From contig CAYUXZ010000006.1 in NCBI GenBank assembly GCA_964449135.1, forward strand, positions 1-64,000: 64,000 nt of DNA, given 5' to 3'. Shown here one piece after another: positions 26,616 through 36,200 of the stretch. The notes below the pieces were generated by a model. The model was not told where the DNA came from. It did not search any database and worked only from the letters and a program-made list of their open reading frames with translations. Position numbers and translations under genes: made by a program. Every line of letters begins with the position of its first letter. The stretch's first letter is position 1. The DNA comes from SZAS-103 sp964449135 (GTDB taxonomy: Bacteria; Pseudomonadota; Gammaproteobacteria; Xanthomonadales; Xanthomonadaceae).

Positions 26616-27866
26616 CTACGCCTCGTGCAGCGCCACCGTCGTGCGGCCCGCGATCGCGAGCGCGAACAGCAGCAGCAGGCCCGCGAGCCAGAAGGTCGAG
26701 CCGATCCAGACGCCGTGGTCGTGCGAAACCTGTGCGAACAGGTGGGTGAACACCAGCGGCATGACGATCCCGGCGATGCTCTGCAGGCTGCTGACCGCGC
26801 CCTGCAGGCGGCCCTGCTCGCTGGGGCTGACGTGGTGGGTCATGATCGCCTGCGCCGCGGGTTGCGACACGCCCCAGAGCGCGGAGATCGGCATCGCCGC
26901 CCAGAACCAGTAACCGGTCGGCGCGAGACCGTACAACCCGAAACCGACCGCGCCGCAGGCCAGTCCGATCAGCAGGGTCTTGCGCTCGCCGAAGGACTTG
27001 ACGAAACGCTTGATCAATCCGCCCTGCACGATCGCCGCGAGCACGCCGACGATCGCGAGCGTCTTGCCGGCCATGTCCATGTTCCAGTGGAAACGCGTGT
27101 CCGCGTACAGCACGAAGGTGCTCGGATAGACCACGTGCGCGAAGAACATCAGCAGCAGCACGGCCGCCATGCCGAACAGCTCGTGGTGGCTGCGCAGCAG
27201 GCGCAGCGAAGCGAGCGGATTGGCCTTCGACCACTGGAACCTCGCGCGCCGTTCTGGCGGCAGCGATTCGGGCAGCACGAAGAAGCCGTAGCAGAAATTC
27301 GCCAGGCTCAGTCCCGCCGCGATCCAGAACGGCAGGCGCAGGTGCACCACACCGAGCCAGCCGCCGAGCGCGGGCGCGACGATGAAGCCGACGCCGAACG
27401 CGATGCCGATGATGCCGAACGCCTGCGCGCGCTTCTCCGGCGGCGTCACGTCGGCGATGTAGGCGCTCGCGGTCGAGAAGCTCGCCGCGGTGATGCCCGA
27501 GATCACGCGGCCGATGAACAGCAACGGCAAGGTGTGGACCATCGCCATGAACAGGAAGTCCACGCCGACGCCGAAATTCGACAGCAGCAGCACCGGCCGG
27601 CGACCGAAATGGTCGGAAAGCGCGCCCTGGATCGGCGAGCAGAAGAACTGCATCACCATGAACACGGTCGCCATCCAGCCGTACCACTGCGCGGCCGCCG
27701 AATCGCTGCCTCCCAGGAAACTCGCAATCAGGTGCGGCAGCACCGGGATGATCATCCCGAACGCGAGCATGTCGAGCAGCGCGGTGACGAAGACGAAGGA
27801 CACCGCGGCCTTGCGCACGCGCACGCCGGTGGGCTCCGCAACGGCGGATTCGGGTGTTTCGCTCAC
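26616..27866 (-). CDS. TetA-like MFS transporter (multidrug or tetracycline-type efflux)
   Basis: A 416-residue inner-membrane transporter with about 12 hydrophobic segments. It has the TetA-like opening VTALLDMLAFGMIIPVLP, the MFS motif A in GALSDHFGRRPVLLLSN between helices 2 and 3, and the mid-protein SAYIADVTPPEKRAQAFG. Proton-driven efflux of drugs is the likely role; substrate unknown. The GTG at 27866 (SETPESA) is preferred. A GTG at 27899 adds 11 residues but lies directly at a TAGACT -10 element (27902-27907), too close for a leader. Downstream of folE by 64 bp from this start, so cotranscription is also possible. Confidence 0.88.
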   Translation of the reverse strand: MSETPESAVAEPTGVRVRKAAVSFVFVTALLDMLAFGMIIPVLPHLIASFLGGSDSAAAQWYGWMATVFMVMQFFCSPIQGALSDHFGRRPVLLLSNFGVGVDFLFMAMVHTLPLLFIGRVISGITAASFSTASAYIADVTPPEKRAQAFGIIGIAFGVGFIVAPALGGWLGVVHLRLPFWIAAGLSLANFCYGFFVLPESLPPERRARFQWSKANPLASLRLLRSHHELFGMAAVLLLMFFAHVVYPSTFVLYADTRFHWNMDMAGKTLAIVGVLAAIVQGGLIKRFVKSFGERKTLLIGLACGAVGFGLYGLAPTGYWFWAAMPISALWGVSQPAAQAIMTHHVSPSEQGRLQGAVSSLQSIAGIVMPLVFTHLFAQVSHDHGVWIGSTFWLAGLLLLFALAIAGRTTVALHEA

Positions 27867-27930
27867 GTGGTTGTCGTTCCGGCGAGGCTGCGTGAACACG
27901 CAGTCTAGCGCACCGGCGCGCCCGCTCGGC

Positions 27931-28539
27931 TCAACGCACCGAGCCGACGTCGATGAAACGCAGGAACTCCGCGCGCGTGCGCGCGTCCTCGCGGAAGCTG
28001 CCGAGCATCTTCGAGGTCACCATGCTCACGCCGCGCTTGTGGATGCCGCGCGTGGTCATGCATTCGTGCGCGCCCTCGATCACCACGCCCACGCCGCGCG
28101 GCTTGAGCACCGCGTCGATGCAGTTGGCGATCTGCGAGGTCATCTTCTCCTGCACCTGGAAGCGCCGTGCGTAGGTCTCGACCACGCGCGCGAGCTTGCT
28201 GATGCCCACCACCTTGCCGTCCGGCAGGTAGCCGACGTGGGCCTTGCCGATGATCGGCGCCATGTGGTGCTCGCAATGCGACTCGAACTCGATGTCGCGC
28301 AGCACGATCAGCTCGTCGTAGCCGCAAACCTGCTCGAAGGTGCGCGACAGGTACTCCTGCGGATCCTCGCCGTAGCCGGAGAACCAGTCGCGGTAGGCCT
28401 TGACCACGCGCCGCGGCGTGTCGAGCAGGCCTTCGCGCTGCGGATCCTCGCCGGCCCAGCGCAGCAGGGTGCGCACCGCGTCTTCGGCCGCTTCGCGGCT
28501 GACGGCGCTGTGCTCGGATGGCTTTTCGGGAACCGACAT
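27931..28539 (-). CDS. folE: GTP cyclohydrolase I (type IA)
   Basis: A 202-residue enzyme that converts GTP to 7,8-dihydroneopterin triphosphate, the first step to tetrahydrofolate and tetrahydrobiopterin. The zinc ligands are visible as Cys89 and His92 in HCEHHMAPIIGKAHVGYLP and Cys160 in GAHECMTTRG. KLARVVETYARRFQVQEKMTSQ and SFREDARTRAEFL are also typical. The ATG has GGGAG 7 nt upstream. Since a phenylalanine hydroxylase gene lies elsewhere in the window, the pterin product could also feed that enzyme; this is inference. Confidence 0.95.
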   Translation of the reverse strand: MSVPEKPSEHSAVSREAAEDAVRTLLRWAGEDPQREGLLDTPRRVVKAYRDWFSGYGEDPQEYLSRTFEQVCGYDELIVLRDIEFESHCEHHMAPIIGKAHVGYLPDGKVVGISKLARVVETYARRFQVQEKMTSQIANCIDAVLKPRGVGVVIEGAHECMTTRGIHKRGVSMVTSKMLGSFREDARTRAEFLRFIDVGSVR

Positions 28540-28643
28540 GGGGATTCTCCCTTCAAGGTCGCGATGCTAACCCGCCGCGACGTCGTCCGGCGTGAAACGT
28601 GTGGAAAGGATCGTTTCGCGCGAATCCCGCCGCGCGCTGCGGA

Positions 28644-29282
28644 TCAGGCTTTTCGGCGACGGCGTACCGCCGCGGGTTCCGAGCGGCGCACGGGCTTGGC
28701 GGCCAGCGGCGCGAGCATCCAGTGGAAGGCGATCAGCTTGCCCCCGCTCGCGGGGCGCGTGGCGAGCAGCAGGTCGGCGAGCTGCCGCAGCAGCCGATTG
28801 ACCTGCGCGAGTTCGTCCGCGTCCACCCAGCCGCGCAGGCGTCCGGCCCAGATCTCGCGTGACGGGCCTTCGGCAATCGTGGACGGTTCGGCCAGCGCGC
28901 GCAGGAAGTCGCGCTGCGCGAGCCGCGACATGCTCTTGGCGACCTTGGCCACCGCCCTCGCATTCGCGGTCGCGCCGGGCTTGTAGCGCAGGCGCATGGC
29001 CTGCGCGTCGGTGACGGCCAGGCGATAACTGCGTCCCGCGCCACCGGATTTTTCCTCGAGCAGGCCACCGCGCACCAGCGCGCGCAGATGGTAGTACAGG
29101 CCATCGGCCGGGCGCCCGAGCTGCGCGGCCAGTTCTGCGACCGTCGCCTCGCCGCCCAGCGCCTGCGTCGCGGTCACCAGTTCCACGCGCACCGGCGTGG
29201 CGAAGACCGCGATCTTGCGCGGATCCTCGATCACCCCCGTTGCCTCGCGCGGGATTGCCCGCTCCGTTTTCTTCTGTGCCAT
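28644..29282 (-). CDS. Winged-helix (ArsR-like) transcriptional regulator
   Basis: A 212-residue regulator. The N-terminal third has an ArsR-like winged helix: TPVRVELVTATQAL, then ATVAELAAQLGRPADGLYYHLRALVRGGLLEE with the recognition helix, and GRSYRLAV for the wing. The remaining 120 residues are helical and may form the dimer or ligand domain. The ATG at 29282 (MAQKKTER) is preferred over a GTG at 29309, because the latter lies inside a palindrome between this gene and the divergent protease gene. It probably controls itself and that gene. Confidence 0.83.
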   Translation of the reverse strand: MAQKKTERAIPREATGVIEDPRKIAVFATPVRVELVTATQALGGEATVAELAAQLGRPADGLYYHLRALVRGGLLEEKSGGAGRSYRLAVTDAQAMRLRYKPGATANARAVAKVAKSMSRLAQRDFLRALAEPSTIAEGPSREIWAGRLRGWVDADELAQVNRLLRQLADLLLATRPASGGKLIAFHWMLAPLAAKPVRRSEPAAVRRRRKA

Positions 29283-29290
29283 CGGTTGGG

Positions 29291-29318
29291 TTGCTTTGTT
29301 GAAAAACACGCATATTAT
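29291..29318 (+). promoter_or_regulatory. Candidate promoter of the aspartic-protease-like gene
   Basis: TTGCTT (29291-29296), a 16-nt spacer and TATTAT (29313-29318) fit a sigma-70 promoter; start of transcription would be near 29325. The palindrome overlaps both elements. Confidence 0.5.
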
Positions 29319-29324
29319 TCAACA
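29297..29324. promoter_or_regulatory. Inverted repeat operator between regulator and divergent protease gene
   Basis: Arms TGTTGAA (29297-29303) and TTCAACA (29318-29324) are perfect inverted copies 14 nt apart in an AT-rich segment of an otherwise GC-rich region. The repeat lies 15 bp upstream of the regulator ATG and covers the predicted plus-strand promoter, a position suited to an autoregulatory winged-helix repressor. Confidence 0.55.
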
Positions 29325-29379
29325 CACGGACGGTCGTTGCAATCGCTGCGGCGACGCCGAGCCATGCCAGGAGCCGATC

Positions 29380-31245
29380 ATGCTGCGCCCCGTCGCCCTC
29401 TCCCTGCTCTCCGTCGCGATCGCCGCGGCCTGCCATGCCGAAGACGCGGCCGGCGTCTTCAGCCGCGCCAAGGCCGCCAGCGGCGGCGCGCGCTGGGACG
29501 CGGTGAAAAGCTGGCGCGCCGACGCCATCGCAAGCACCGGCGGCATGAGCGGCACGTTCCACCTCACCGTGGACACACGCGACGGCCGCTCCGCCAATGC
29601 CTACAAGATCGGGCCGGTCGAGGGCGCCGAGGGCTACGACGGCGCGCACAGCTGGGAACGCGACCCGGGCGGCGAAGTCGCCCTGCTCGATGCGCCCGCG
29701 GCCGTTCGTCGCGCGCGCAACGACGCCTGGGTCAATGCACACGGCTACTGGTATCCCAAGGCGATGCCCGCAACCTGGGGCGAAGCGACGCCGAAGACGA
29801 TCGAAGGAAAATCCTACGATGTCATCGTTGCGACGCCGACGGGCGGCGATCCGGTGACGCTCTGGTTCGACCACGGCAGCGGCCTGCTTGCGCGCGTAGC
29901 CGAACCGCAGGGCGCGGCCGTCGCGACCACGGTCTATGACGACTACCGCCTCGTGGATGGCGTGCGCCTACCGTTCCACGCGACCGTGGACGTGACCGAC
30001 GCCGCCGGTCGTACCGACCCGCGCGACCACAGCGACATCCGTTTCGAAAAGATCGCGCTCAACGTCGCGATCGCCGACGCGGACTTCGCGATGCCTACGA
30101 TGGCGGCGACCGCGCGCATCGACAATCCCGCGGGCATCACCGCGATCTCCTTCGACCTCGTCAACAACCACATCTACGCGGACGGCAGGATCGACGGCAA
30201 GCCGGCGCGCTTCCTCGTTGACACCGGCGGCACCAACCTGCTCACGCCCGCGGCGGCGAAGAAGTTCGGCCTGACCGGCGAGGGCAAGCTGGCCGGGCGC
30301 GGCGTGGGCGACGACGCAGTCGATCTCTCGCTCGCACACGCCGGCGAAGTGCGCGTCGGCGACGCGGTACTCGCCAAGCCGGTGTTCTACATCGTCGATC
30401 TCGGCGACCTGGCGAAGGTCGAGGGCGTGCCCGCCGACGGCCTGGTCGGCTACGAGATGTTCCGCCGATTCGGCGTCGAGATCGACTACGCGCACCGCCG
30501 CCTGGTGCTGAGCGATCCTGCCAGGTTCACGCCGCCTGCGGGCGCGACCGCGATTGCGTTTCAGCTCGACGACCGGATTCCGATCGTGACCGGCACGCTC
30601 GACGGCCTGCCGATGCGCATGAGCGTTGACACCGGCTCGCGTTCGTCGCTGACGCTGCACGCGCCGTTCGCGCGCGACAATCACCTTGTCGAGAAATACC
30701 ACGCCGCGCCGGAAGCGGTGATGGGTTGGGGCGTCGGCGGCGCCTCGCGCAGCCGCCCCGCGCGCTTCGGCACGCTGGTGATCGGCGATGTGCGCGTGGA
30801 CGGCATCGCCGGCGACATGTACCTCGGCAACAAGGGCGCGTTCACCGACCCGAACCTCACCGGCAACCTCGGCGGCGGCGTGCTGCATCGTTTCGATGTC
30901 GCTTTCGACTATGCGAAGAAGCGGATGTACCTCGCGCCCAACGCGGACGCCGGCAAGCCCGATGCGTTCGATCGCAGCGGCCTGTGGCTGCTCGGTGACG
31001 GCGATGCGTTCAAGGTCGTGGACGTCGCCGAGGGCAGCGCGGCGCAGAAGGCCGGCATCCGGAACGGCGACCGCGTGCTCGCGATCGGCGGCGAAGCGAT
31101 CGGCGCGCGCGCGCTGGCCGACTGGCGCGAACGCCTGCGCACCACGCCGGCCGGCACGCACCTGGCGCTGCGTTTCCAACGCGGCGGCAAGGAACAGACG
31201 ATCGATCTCGTGCTCGCCGATCGCATTCCTCCGGGGAAACTCTGA
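29380..31245 (+). CDS. Secreted retropepsin-like aspartic protease with two DTG motifs and a PDZ domain
   Basis: A 621-residue exported protein. A signal peptide (LRPVALSLLSVAIAAACHA) is followed by a domain of about 230 residues resembling outer-membrane lipoprotein-sorting factors. Then come two aspartyl-protease repeats with FLVDTGGTN (Asp281) and MSVDTGSRSS (Asp417). The C-terminus is a PDZ domain (VAEGSAAQKAGIRNGDRVLAIGGEAI, from about residue 545). Two DTG sites in one chain could form a pepsin-like intramolecular active site. The ATG at 29380 has AGGAG 6 nt upstream; the longer frame overlaps the divergent regulator. Periplasmic or surface location expected; substrate unknown. Confidence 0.87.
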   Translation: MLRPVALSLLSVAIAAACHAEDAAGVFSRAKAASGGARWDAVKSWRADAIASTGGMSGTFHLTVDTRDGRSANAYKIGPVEGAEGYDGAHSWERDPGGEVALLDAPAAVRRARNDAWVNAHGYWYPKAMPATWGEATPKTIEGKSYDVIVATPTGGDPVTLWFDHGSGLLARVAEPQGAAVATTVYDDYRLVDGVRLPFHATVDVTDAAGRTDPRDHSDIRFEKIALNVAIADADFAMPTMAATARIDNPAGITAISFDLVNNHIYADGRIDGKPARFLVDTGGTNLLTPAAAKKFGLTGEGKLAGRGVGDDAVDLSLAHAGEVRVGDAVLAKPVFYIVDLGDLAKVEGVPADGLVGYEMFRRFGVEIDYAHRRLVLSDPARFTPPAGATAIAFQLDDRIPIVTGTLDGLPMRMSVDTGSRSSLTLHAPFARDNHLVEKYHAAPEAVMGWGVGGASRSRPARFGTLVIGDVRVDGIAGDMYLGNKGAFTDPNLTGNLGGGVLHRFDVAFDYAKKRMYLAPNADAGKPDAFDRSGLWLLGDGDAFKVVDVAEGSAAQKAGIRNGDRVLAIGGEAIGARALADWRERLRTTPAGTHLALRFQRGGKEQTIDLVLADRIPPGKL

Positions 31246-31380
31246 ACATGTTCAGAGATTCCTGCGGTGCACGGACGCACCGCCGCGGGCAACGGCGCTA
31301 GTCGTTGATCCGCGGGCATCGAGTCCGGACATGTGCCGGACTCGATGCCTCTGAACAAGTCCACGATGGACTTGTTCAGA
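31240..31380. repeat. Cluster of perfect inverted repeats between convergent genes
   Basis: This 145-bp gap holds four hairpins: the 18-bp palindrome CTCTGAACATGTTCAGAG (31240-31257, including the stop codon); GCGGTGC with GCACCGC (31264-31270, 31277-31283); a 13-bp stem GCATCGAGTCCGG (31316-31328 with 31336-31348); and a 14-bp stem TCTGAACAAGTCCA (31350-31363 with 31367-31380) with a 3-nt loop. The first and last share CTGAACA/TGTTCAG. No T-run follows, so they are not classical terminators, though they may stop transcription from both sides or be REP-like elements. Confidence 0.8.
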
Positions 31381-31392
31381 TCTTCCAAAAGA

Positions 31393-33225
31393 TTAAGCGC
31401 GCGCGAAGCGTTCGGACAGGCCCGATTCGCGCTGGTTCCGGCGCTCGACCGCGAGCCGCAGCACGTCCTCGCGCGCCCACAGGTCGAGGCCGCTGCGGCA
31501 ACGGGTGATGCCGGTGTAGAGCAGTTCGCGGCCAAGCACGCGCGCGTCGCGATCGGGCAACGCGAGCAGCACGCGCTCGAACTCCGAGCCCTGCGCCTTG
31601 TGCACGGTCAACGCCCAGGCCGAGGCGTGCGCGGGAAGTTGCGCGGGCGCCCAGGCGCGCAGGCCGTCGCGGGTTTCGAACCACACCGCGAGCGATCCCG
31701 CGCCATCGCGCAGCACGACACCGGTATCGCCGTTGAACAGACCCTGGCGATAGCTGTTCTCGGTGACGATCAGCAACCGGCCGTGGAAAAACGCCGCGTC
31801 GCTGCCGGTCCGCAATGCGTCCGCGATCCAGGCATTGAGATCCTCGCTGCCGGCGGGACCTGCGCGCACCGCGGTGAGGATGCGCAGTGCGCGCGCCAGG
31901 CGCAGCGCCTGCGCGGGATCGTCGGCCTGCGCGAGCGCGCGGAACACGGGCAATGCGTGCTCACGCAACCACGCGGGCAATGCCCGTTCGCCATCAAAGT
32001 GCCAGCGCACGCCTTCGTATCGCTGCGCGAGCAAGCCGGCGATCGCGGCTTCGGCGTCGCCCTCGCGCACCGCGGACGCGAACGGCGCGAGGTCGAGGCC
32101 CGCATCGTGCCGGTAGCTGCGCACGAGCTCGACGCGATGGCCCGCGAGCACACTTTTCGGCGCTCCACAAACCGGAACCGTCGCGCCAATCCATGCAGAC
32201 GCAATGGTCGCGAACGCCTGCGGGAACGCGCGGCCATCGCCCGCGGCATCGCAGAGCGCAGCGAGCACATCGCCCGTCTCGATCGAGGCGAGCTGGTCGC
32301 GATCGCCCAATAACAGCAGCTTCGCATCGGGTGCGACCGCTTCGACGAGCTTGCACATCAGCGGCAGGTCCACCATCGAGGCCTCGTCGATCACGACCAC
32401 ATCGGCGCGCAGCGGGTGTTCCGCATCGTGGTGGAAATGCACGCTGTCCGCGCGCCAGCCGAGCAGGCGATGCACGGTCTGCGCGGGAACGCGCAGCGAC
32501 TGCGCGAGCGCGGCGTCGATGCGTCCGGCGTCGTGCAGGCGATCCAATCCTTCGCCGAGCGCCTCGGACAGGCGTGCAGCCGCCTTGCCGGTGGGCGCGG
32601 CGAGTTCGACCCGCGGAGACGGCAAACCCGCGGCGCGCGCCTGTTCGTGCAGCAGCACCAGCAACGCTGCTACGGTGCTGGTCTTGCCGGTGCCCGGTCC
32701 GCCGGTGATCAGCGCGAGTTTCGCGGACAACGCGAGCTGCGCGGCCAGCGACTGCATCGGATCGGCATCGGCGAACAATTCCGAAAGCCGCGCACGCAGC
32801 GTTCCGGCATCGTCCTGAACGACCGGCGCTGTCGCGCGCTGGCGCAGCGCGCGCGCGAGCCGCACTTCGTAATTCCAGTAGCGCCGCAAGTACAGGCGGC
32901 CGCGTTCCAGCACCAGCGGCACGCCGACAGCGGCAGCGCCCGCATCCGCATCGGCGATCCAGCGCGACGCGCGCAGCATCGTCAGCCACGCATCGGTCTC
33001 CGGCAAAGCCGCGATCGGAGGCTGCGGCGCGAGCGTCTCGATGAATGTTGCGATCGCGTCCATGCGCAGAGCTCCGTGGCCTTCTGCGACCGCGCGGCTC
33101 GCGAGCGCGGCGGCGGCGAGCACGCCGTCCGGCGTGTCCGGCTTCAGCCGCTGCAAGGTCATCGCAAGCGCGTGATCGAGCGCGCGCAGGCAGCAGCCGG
33201 CGTGGAGGGCACGCAACAGGCTCAT
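31393..33225 (-). CDS. recD: Exodeoxyribonuclease V subunit alpha (RecD)
   Basis: A 610-residue superfamily 1 helicase, the fast 5'-3' motor of RecBCD that unwinds and degrades linear DNA and prepares ends for RecA. It shows Walker A ITGGPGTGKTSTV, the Q/Ia region, Walker B VVVIDEASMVD, motif III LLLLGDRDQLAS and the C-terminal motif VI area ALTVHKAQGSEFERVLLALP. The ATG overlaps the recB stop (ATGA). A long upstream frame is a shadow of recB. Last gene of the recC-recB-recD operon. Confidence 0.95.
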   Translation of the reverse strand: MSLLRALHAGCCLRALDHALAMTLQRLKPDTPDGVLAAAALASRAVAEGHGALRMDAIATFIETLAPQPPIAALPETDAWLTMLRASRWIADADAGAAAVGVPLVLERGRLYLRRYWNYEVRLARALRQRATAPVVQDDAGTLRARLSELFADADPMQSLAAQLALSAKLALITGGPGTGKTSTVAALLVLLHEQARAAGLPSPRVELAAPTGKAAARLSEALGEGLDRLHDAGRIDAALAQSLRVPAQTVHRLLGWRADSVHFHHDAEHPLRADVVVIDEASMVDLPLMCKLVEAVAPDAKLLLLGDRDQLASIETGDVLAALCDAAGDGRAFPQAFATIASAWIGATVPVCGAPKSVLAGHRVELVRSYRHDAGLDLAPFASAVREGDAEAAIAGLLAQRYEGVRWHFDGERALPAWLREHALPVFRALAQADDPAQALRLARALRILTAVRAGPAGSEDLNAWIADALRTGSDAAFFHGRLLIVTENSYRQGLFNGDTGVVLRDGAGSLAVWFETRDGLRAWAPAQLPAHASAWALTVHKAQGSEFERVLLALPDRDARVLGRELLYTGITRCRSGLDLWAREDVLRLAVERRNQRESGLSERFARA

Positions 33226-36200
33226 GCGGCGCTCCGCGCGTTCGCGCCGAACAGTGCATCGAGCGCCTCGATCAGCTCGCGCGACGGGCGCTGCGCATGG
33301 ATGCCCGCGCCGCTCTCGTCCAGCCCGCGGCAGAACAGATAACGCGCGCCGCCGACGTGGGTGTCGTAATCGTAGGCCTCGCCCAAACGGAAGCGCAGCC
33401 AGCGATGCAGTGCCAGCGTATAGATCAGCGCCTGCAGGTCGTACTCGGATTCGCGCATCGCTTCGGCGAGCGCGTCCGCGCCGTAATCGGACAGGCGATT
33501 GGATTTGTAGTCGAGCACGTGGAATCGGCCGGCGTGTTCGTACACCAGGTCGATGCGCCCGGTCATCAGGCCTTCGATCCGTCGTCGCGATCCGAATCCG
33601 TTGCGCGCGCTGGCGATTCCGTGTGCGTGCAGCAGCGCGATCAGGCGATCGATGTCGACCGGCGCCAGCGCGAAGTGGAATTCCATCTCCGCGCGCCGCG
33701 CTTCGACTGGCAGGTCGCACAGGCGCCTGCCCTCGGGCAGGCGCGCGTGCAGCGTGGCGCGGATCATCCGCACGAGCAACGGCACGCCTTCGGCGAGATC
33801 GGCCTCGGCATAGCCTTCGCGGCGCAGTGCGGAAGCGAGGATCTCTTCGTCGCCCGACGGTGGCGCATCCGCCGCGGCGTCGCGCCAGCGCGCGAAATCC
33901 AAGCGCTCGAGCGCCGAATGCAGGGCATTGCCGAACCGCGTTCCCGCGAAGCGCGTGTCCGCCGCGCCCGCGGTTTCATCCGCCGCGCCACGCTCGTCGG
34001 CGTTTTCGCCGCCGGCATCTTCGCGCTGGAGCGAGGAGAAGCTGTAAACCCACCAGTCGCGCCGCAACGCGCGCCGCGCGATCCGCGCGGGCGGCGGCGG
34101 GGTCGCGGTTTCCGGAGGCAGCCGACTCGGCACGTCATCCGGCAGCTCGCCTTCATCCACCGCGATTCCATCGAGTGCGCGCAACGCATCGAGATCGCCG
34201 AGCATCGGCGCGAGCGGCGTGTTTCCCGATGCGTGCAACGGCCCGCTGGCCAGCCACAGCGCGTGCTGCGCACGGGTCAGGCCGACGTAGAGCAGGCGCG
34301 CGTCCTCTGCGGCGTCTTCGGTCCGCGATGCGGCGACCGCGTCTTGCCAATCCGGATCGCTCGCGTCGGCCGGTTGCAGGCGCAATACGCGTCCGTTCTC
34401 ATCGTGGTATTCGCAATAACGCCCGACGCTGCGGCCGCCGCCGCCGATCGCCGCAAACGGCAGGAACACCAGCGGGAATTCCAGTCCCTTGCTCTTGTGC
34501 AGGGTGAGGATCTGCACGCAGCGCGCGTCGGATTCGAGCCGCAGCTGCGCGGCCTCGTCCTCGTCGTCGGCCTGCGCGATCCGCGAACGCAGCCAATCGA
34601 CAAGCCCGCGCAGCGCCGGCACGCGCAAGGAGGCCTCCTGCAGCAGCTCGCCGAGCTGCATCGCATCGGTGAGGCGACGCTCGCCATCGTCGCGGGCGAG
34701 CAGGCGCGGCGCATTGTCCGCGCACCGGTCCGCGATCAGCGGCAGCGGGCCATGCCGTTCCCAGCGCTCGCGCCAGCCCTGAGCGCGCAACTGCCAGTCG
34801 CGCCGCGCTTCGTCGTCGGCATCCAGGCGCGCGATCGCTTCGGCGTCCTGGCCGAGCAGCACGGTTGCGAGCGCCGCGCGCAGCCGCGCTTCGTCGCCGG
34901 GCCGCTGCAAGGCTTCGAACAGAGTCAGCAATTCCTGCGCGGCCTCGCTCGCGAACACGCTGCGCTTGCCGGCGGCGACCGCGGGAATGCCCGCCGCGAC
35001 CAGCGCCGCGCGCACCTGCGTCGCTTCGGCGTGCTTGCGCACGAGCACGGCGATATCGCCGGCGCGCAGCGCACGCGGCGATTGGTCCGCCTTGGGCCGG
35101 ATGCTCGCGCGGCCCGCGCGCGCATCCTGCAGCAGCGCATGGATGGCCTCGACGCAGGCCGCGGTCGCGTGCGCGCGCGAATCGCCCGCGTTCCACGGCT
35201 CGCCATCGCCCTGCGCCGGCAGCCGGCGCAGGGTCAATGCGGGCGCAACGGTGCCGGCGCGCAGGAAATCGGCATCTGCGACGCTACCTCCGGCTTCCAC
35301 CGCGCGGAAACGGATGCGGCTGTCCACGAAGGCGACGGCGCCGGCCTGCGCGTACAGCGCGTCGATCGCGCGCAGCAGCACCGGCCGCGAACGGAAGTTG
35401 TGCGTCAGCGCAGGCGCGGGCGATGCCTCGCGCGCGGCCGCGAGGTAGGCGTGCACGTCGCCGCCGCGGAACCGGTAGATCGCCTGCTTGGGGTCGCCGA
35501 TCAGAAACAGCGTGGATTCGCCGAACACATGCCGGAAGATCGTCCACTGCCGCTCGTCGGTGTCCTGGAATTCATCCACGAGCGCGGCTGCGTGCTTCTT
35601 GCGCAGGCATTCGGTGAGCGCCGGACCCTGCTCGCCGCCAAGCGCATCGAAGACCGCGTCGATCAGGTCGTCATAGGTGCGCACGCGCAGTTCGCGCTTG
35701 CGCCGTTCGATCAGCGTGGCTGCTTCGGTGCGCGCGCGATGCATCAGGGCGAGGCGGCGGTCGGCGAGCCAGGCCTGTCGAGCCCCTTCGGCCGCTAGGT
35801 ATCGCGCGACCGCTTCGAACAAAGGCGATTGCGGCGTCACTTTGCCCTTGTTGGTCTTCGCCGAGAGATGTTCCGGCGCGAGCAACCCGAGGCGAGCATC
35901 CGGCGGGGGGGCGGATTCCTGCGCTGCCCAGAAGCGCAACGTGCGCCACAGGGTGTCGATCGCGGCCGCTTTGTATGAATTGGCGTTCAAGGCCTTCGCC
36001 GCGATCGCCGCGTCGAGCAACGCGCGCGCAGTGTCGCCATGCGTCGCGAATACGGCGCGCAGATTTCCAGCCGCACGCTGCACCTCGGGCAACGGGTCGG
36101 GCGTTTCCGGCGGCACTGCCGGCAGCATTCGCTGCGCACCGAGCAGGACGTGCAGATCCTTCGCGAGCGCCGGCGGATCCTTCCACTGCTGCTGCATCAG

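Noticed and set aside
33045..35798. A 917-codon plus-strand frame over recB/recD
   Set aside because: Same reason: Arg/Gln/Ala-rich shadow of strongly supported recBCD genes.
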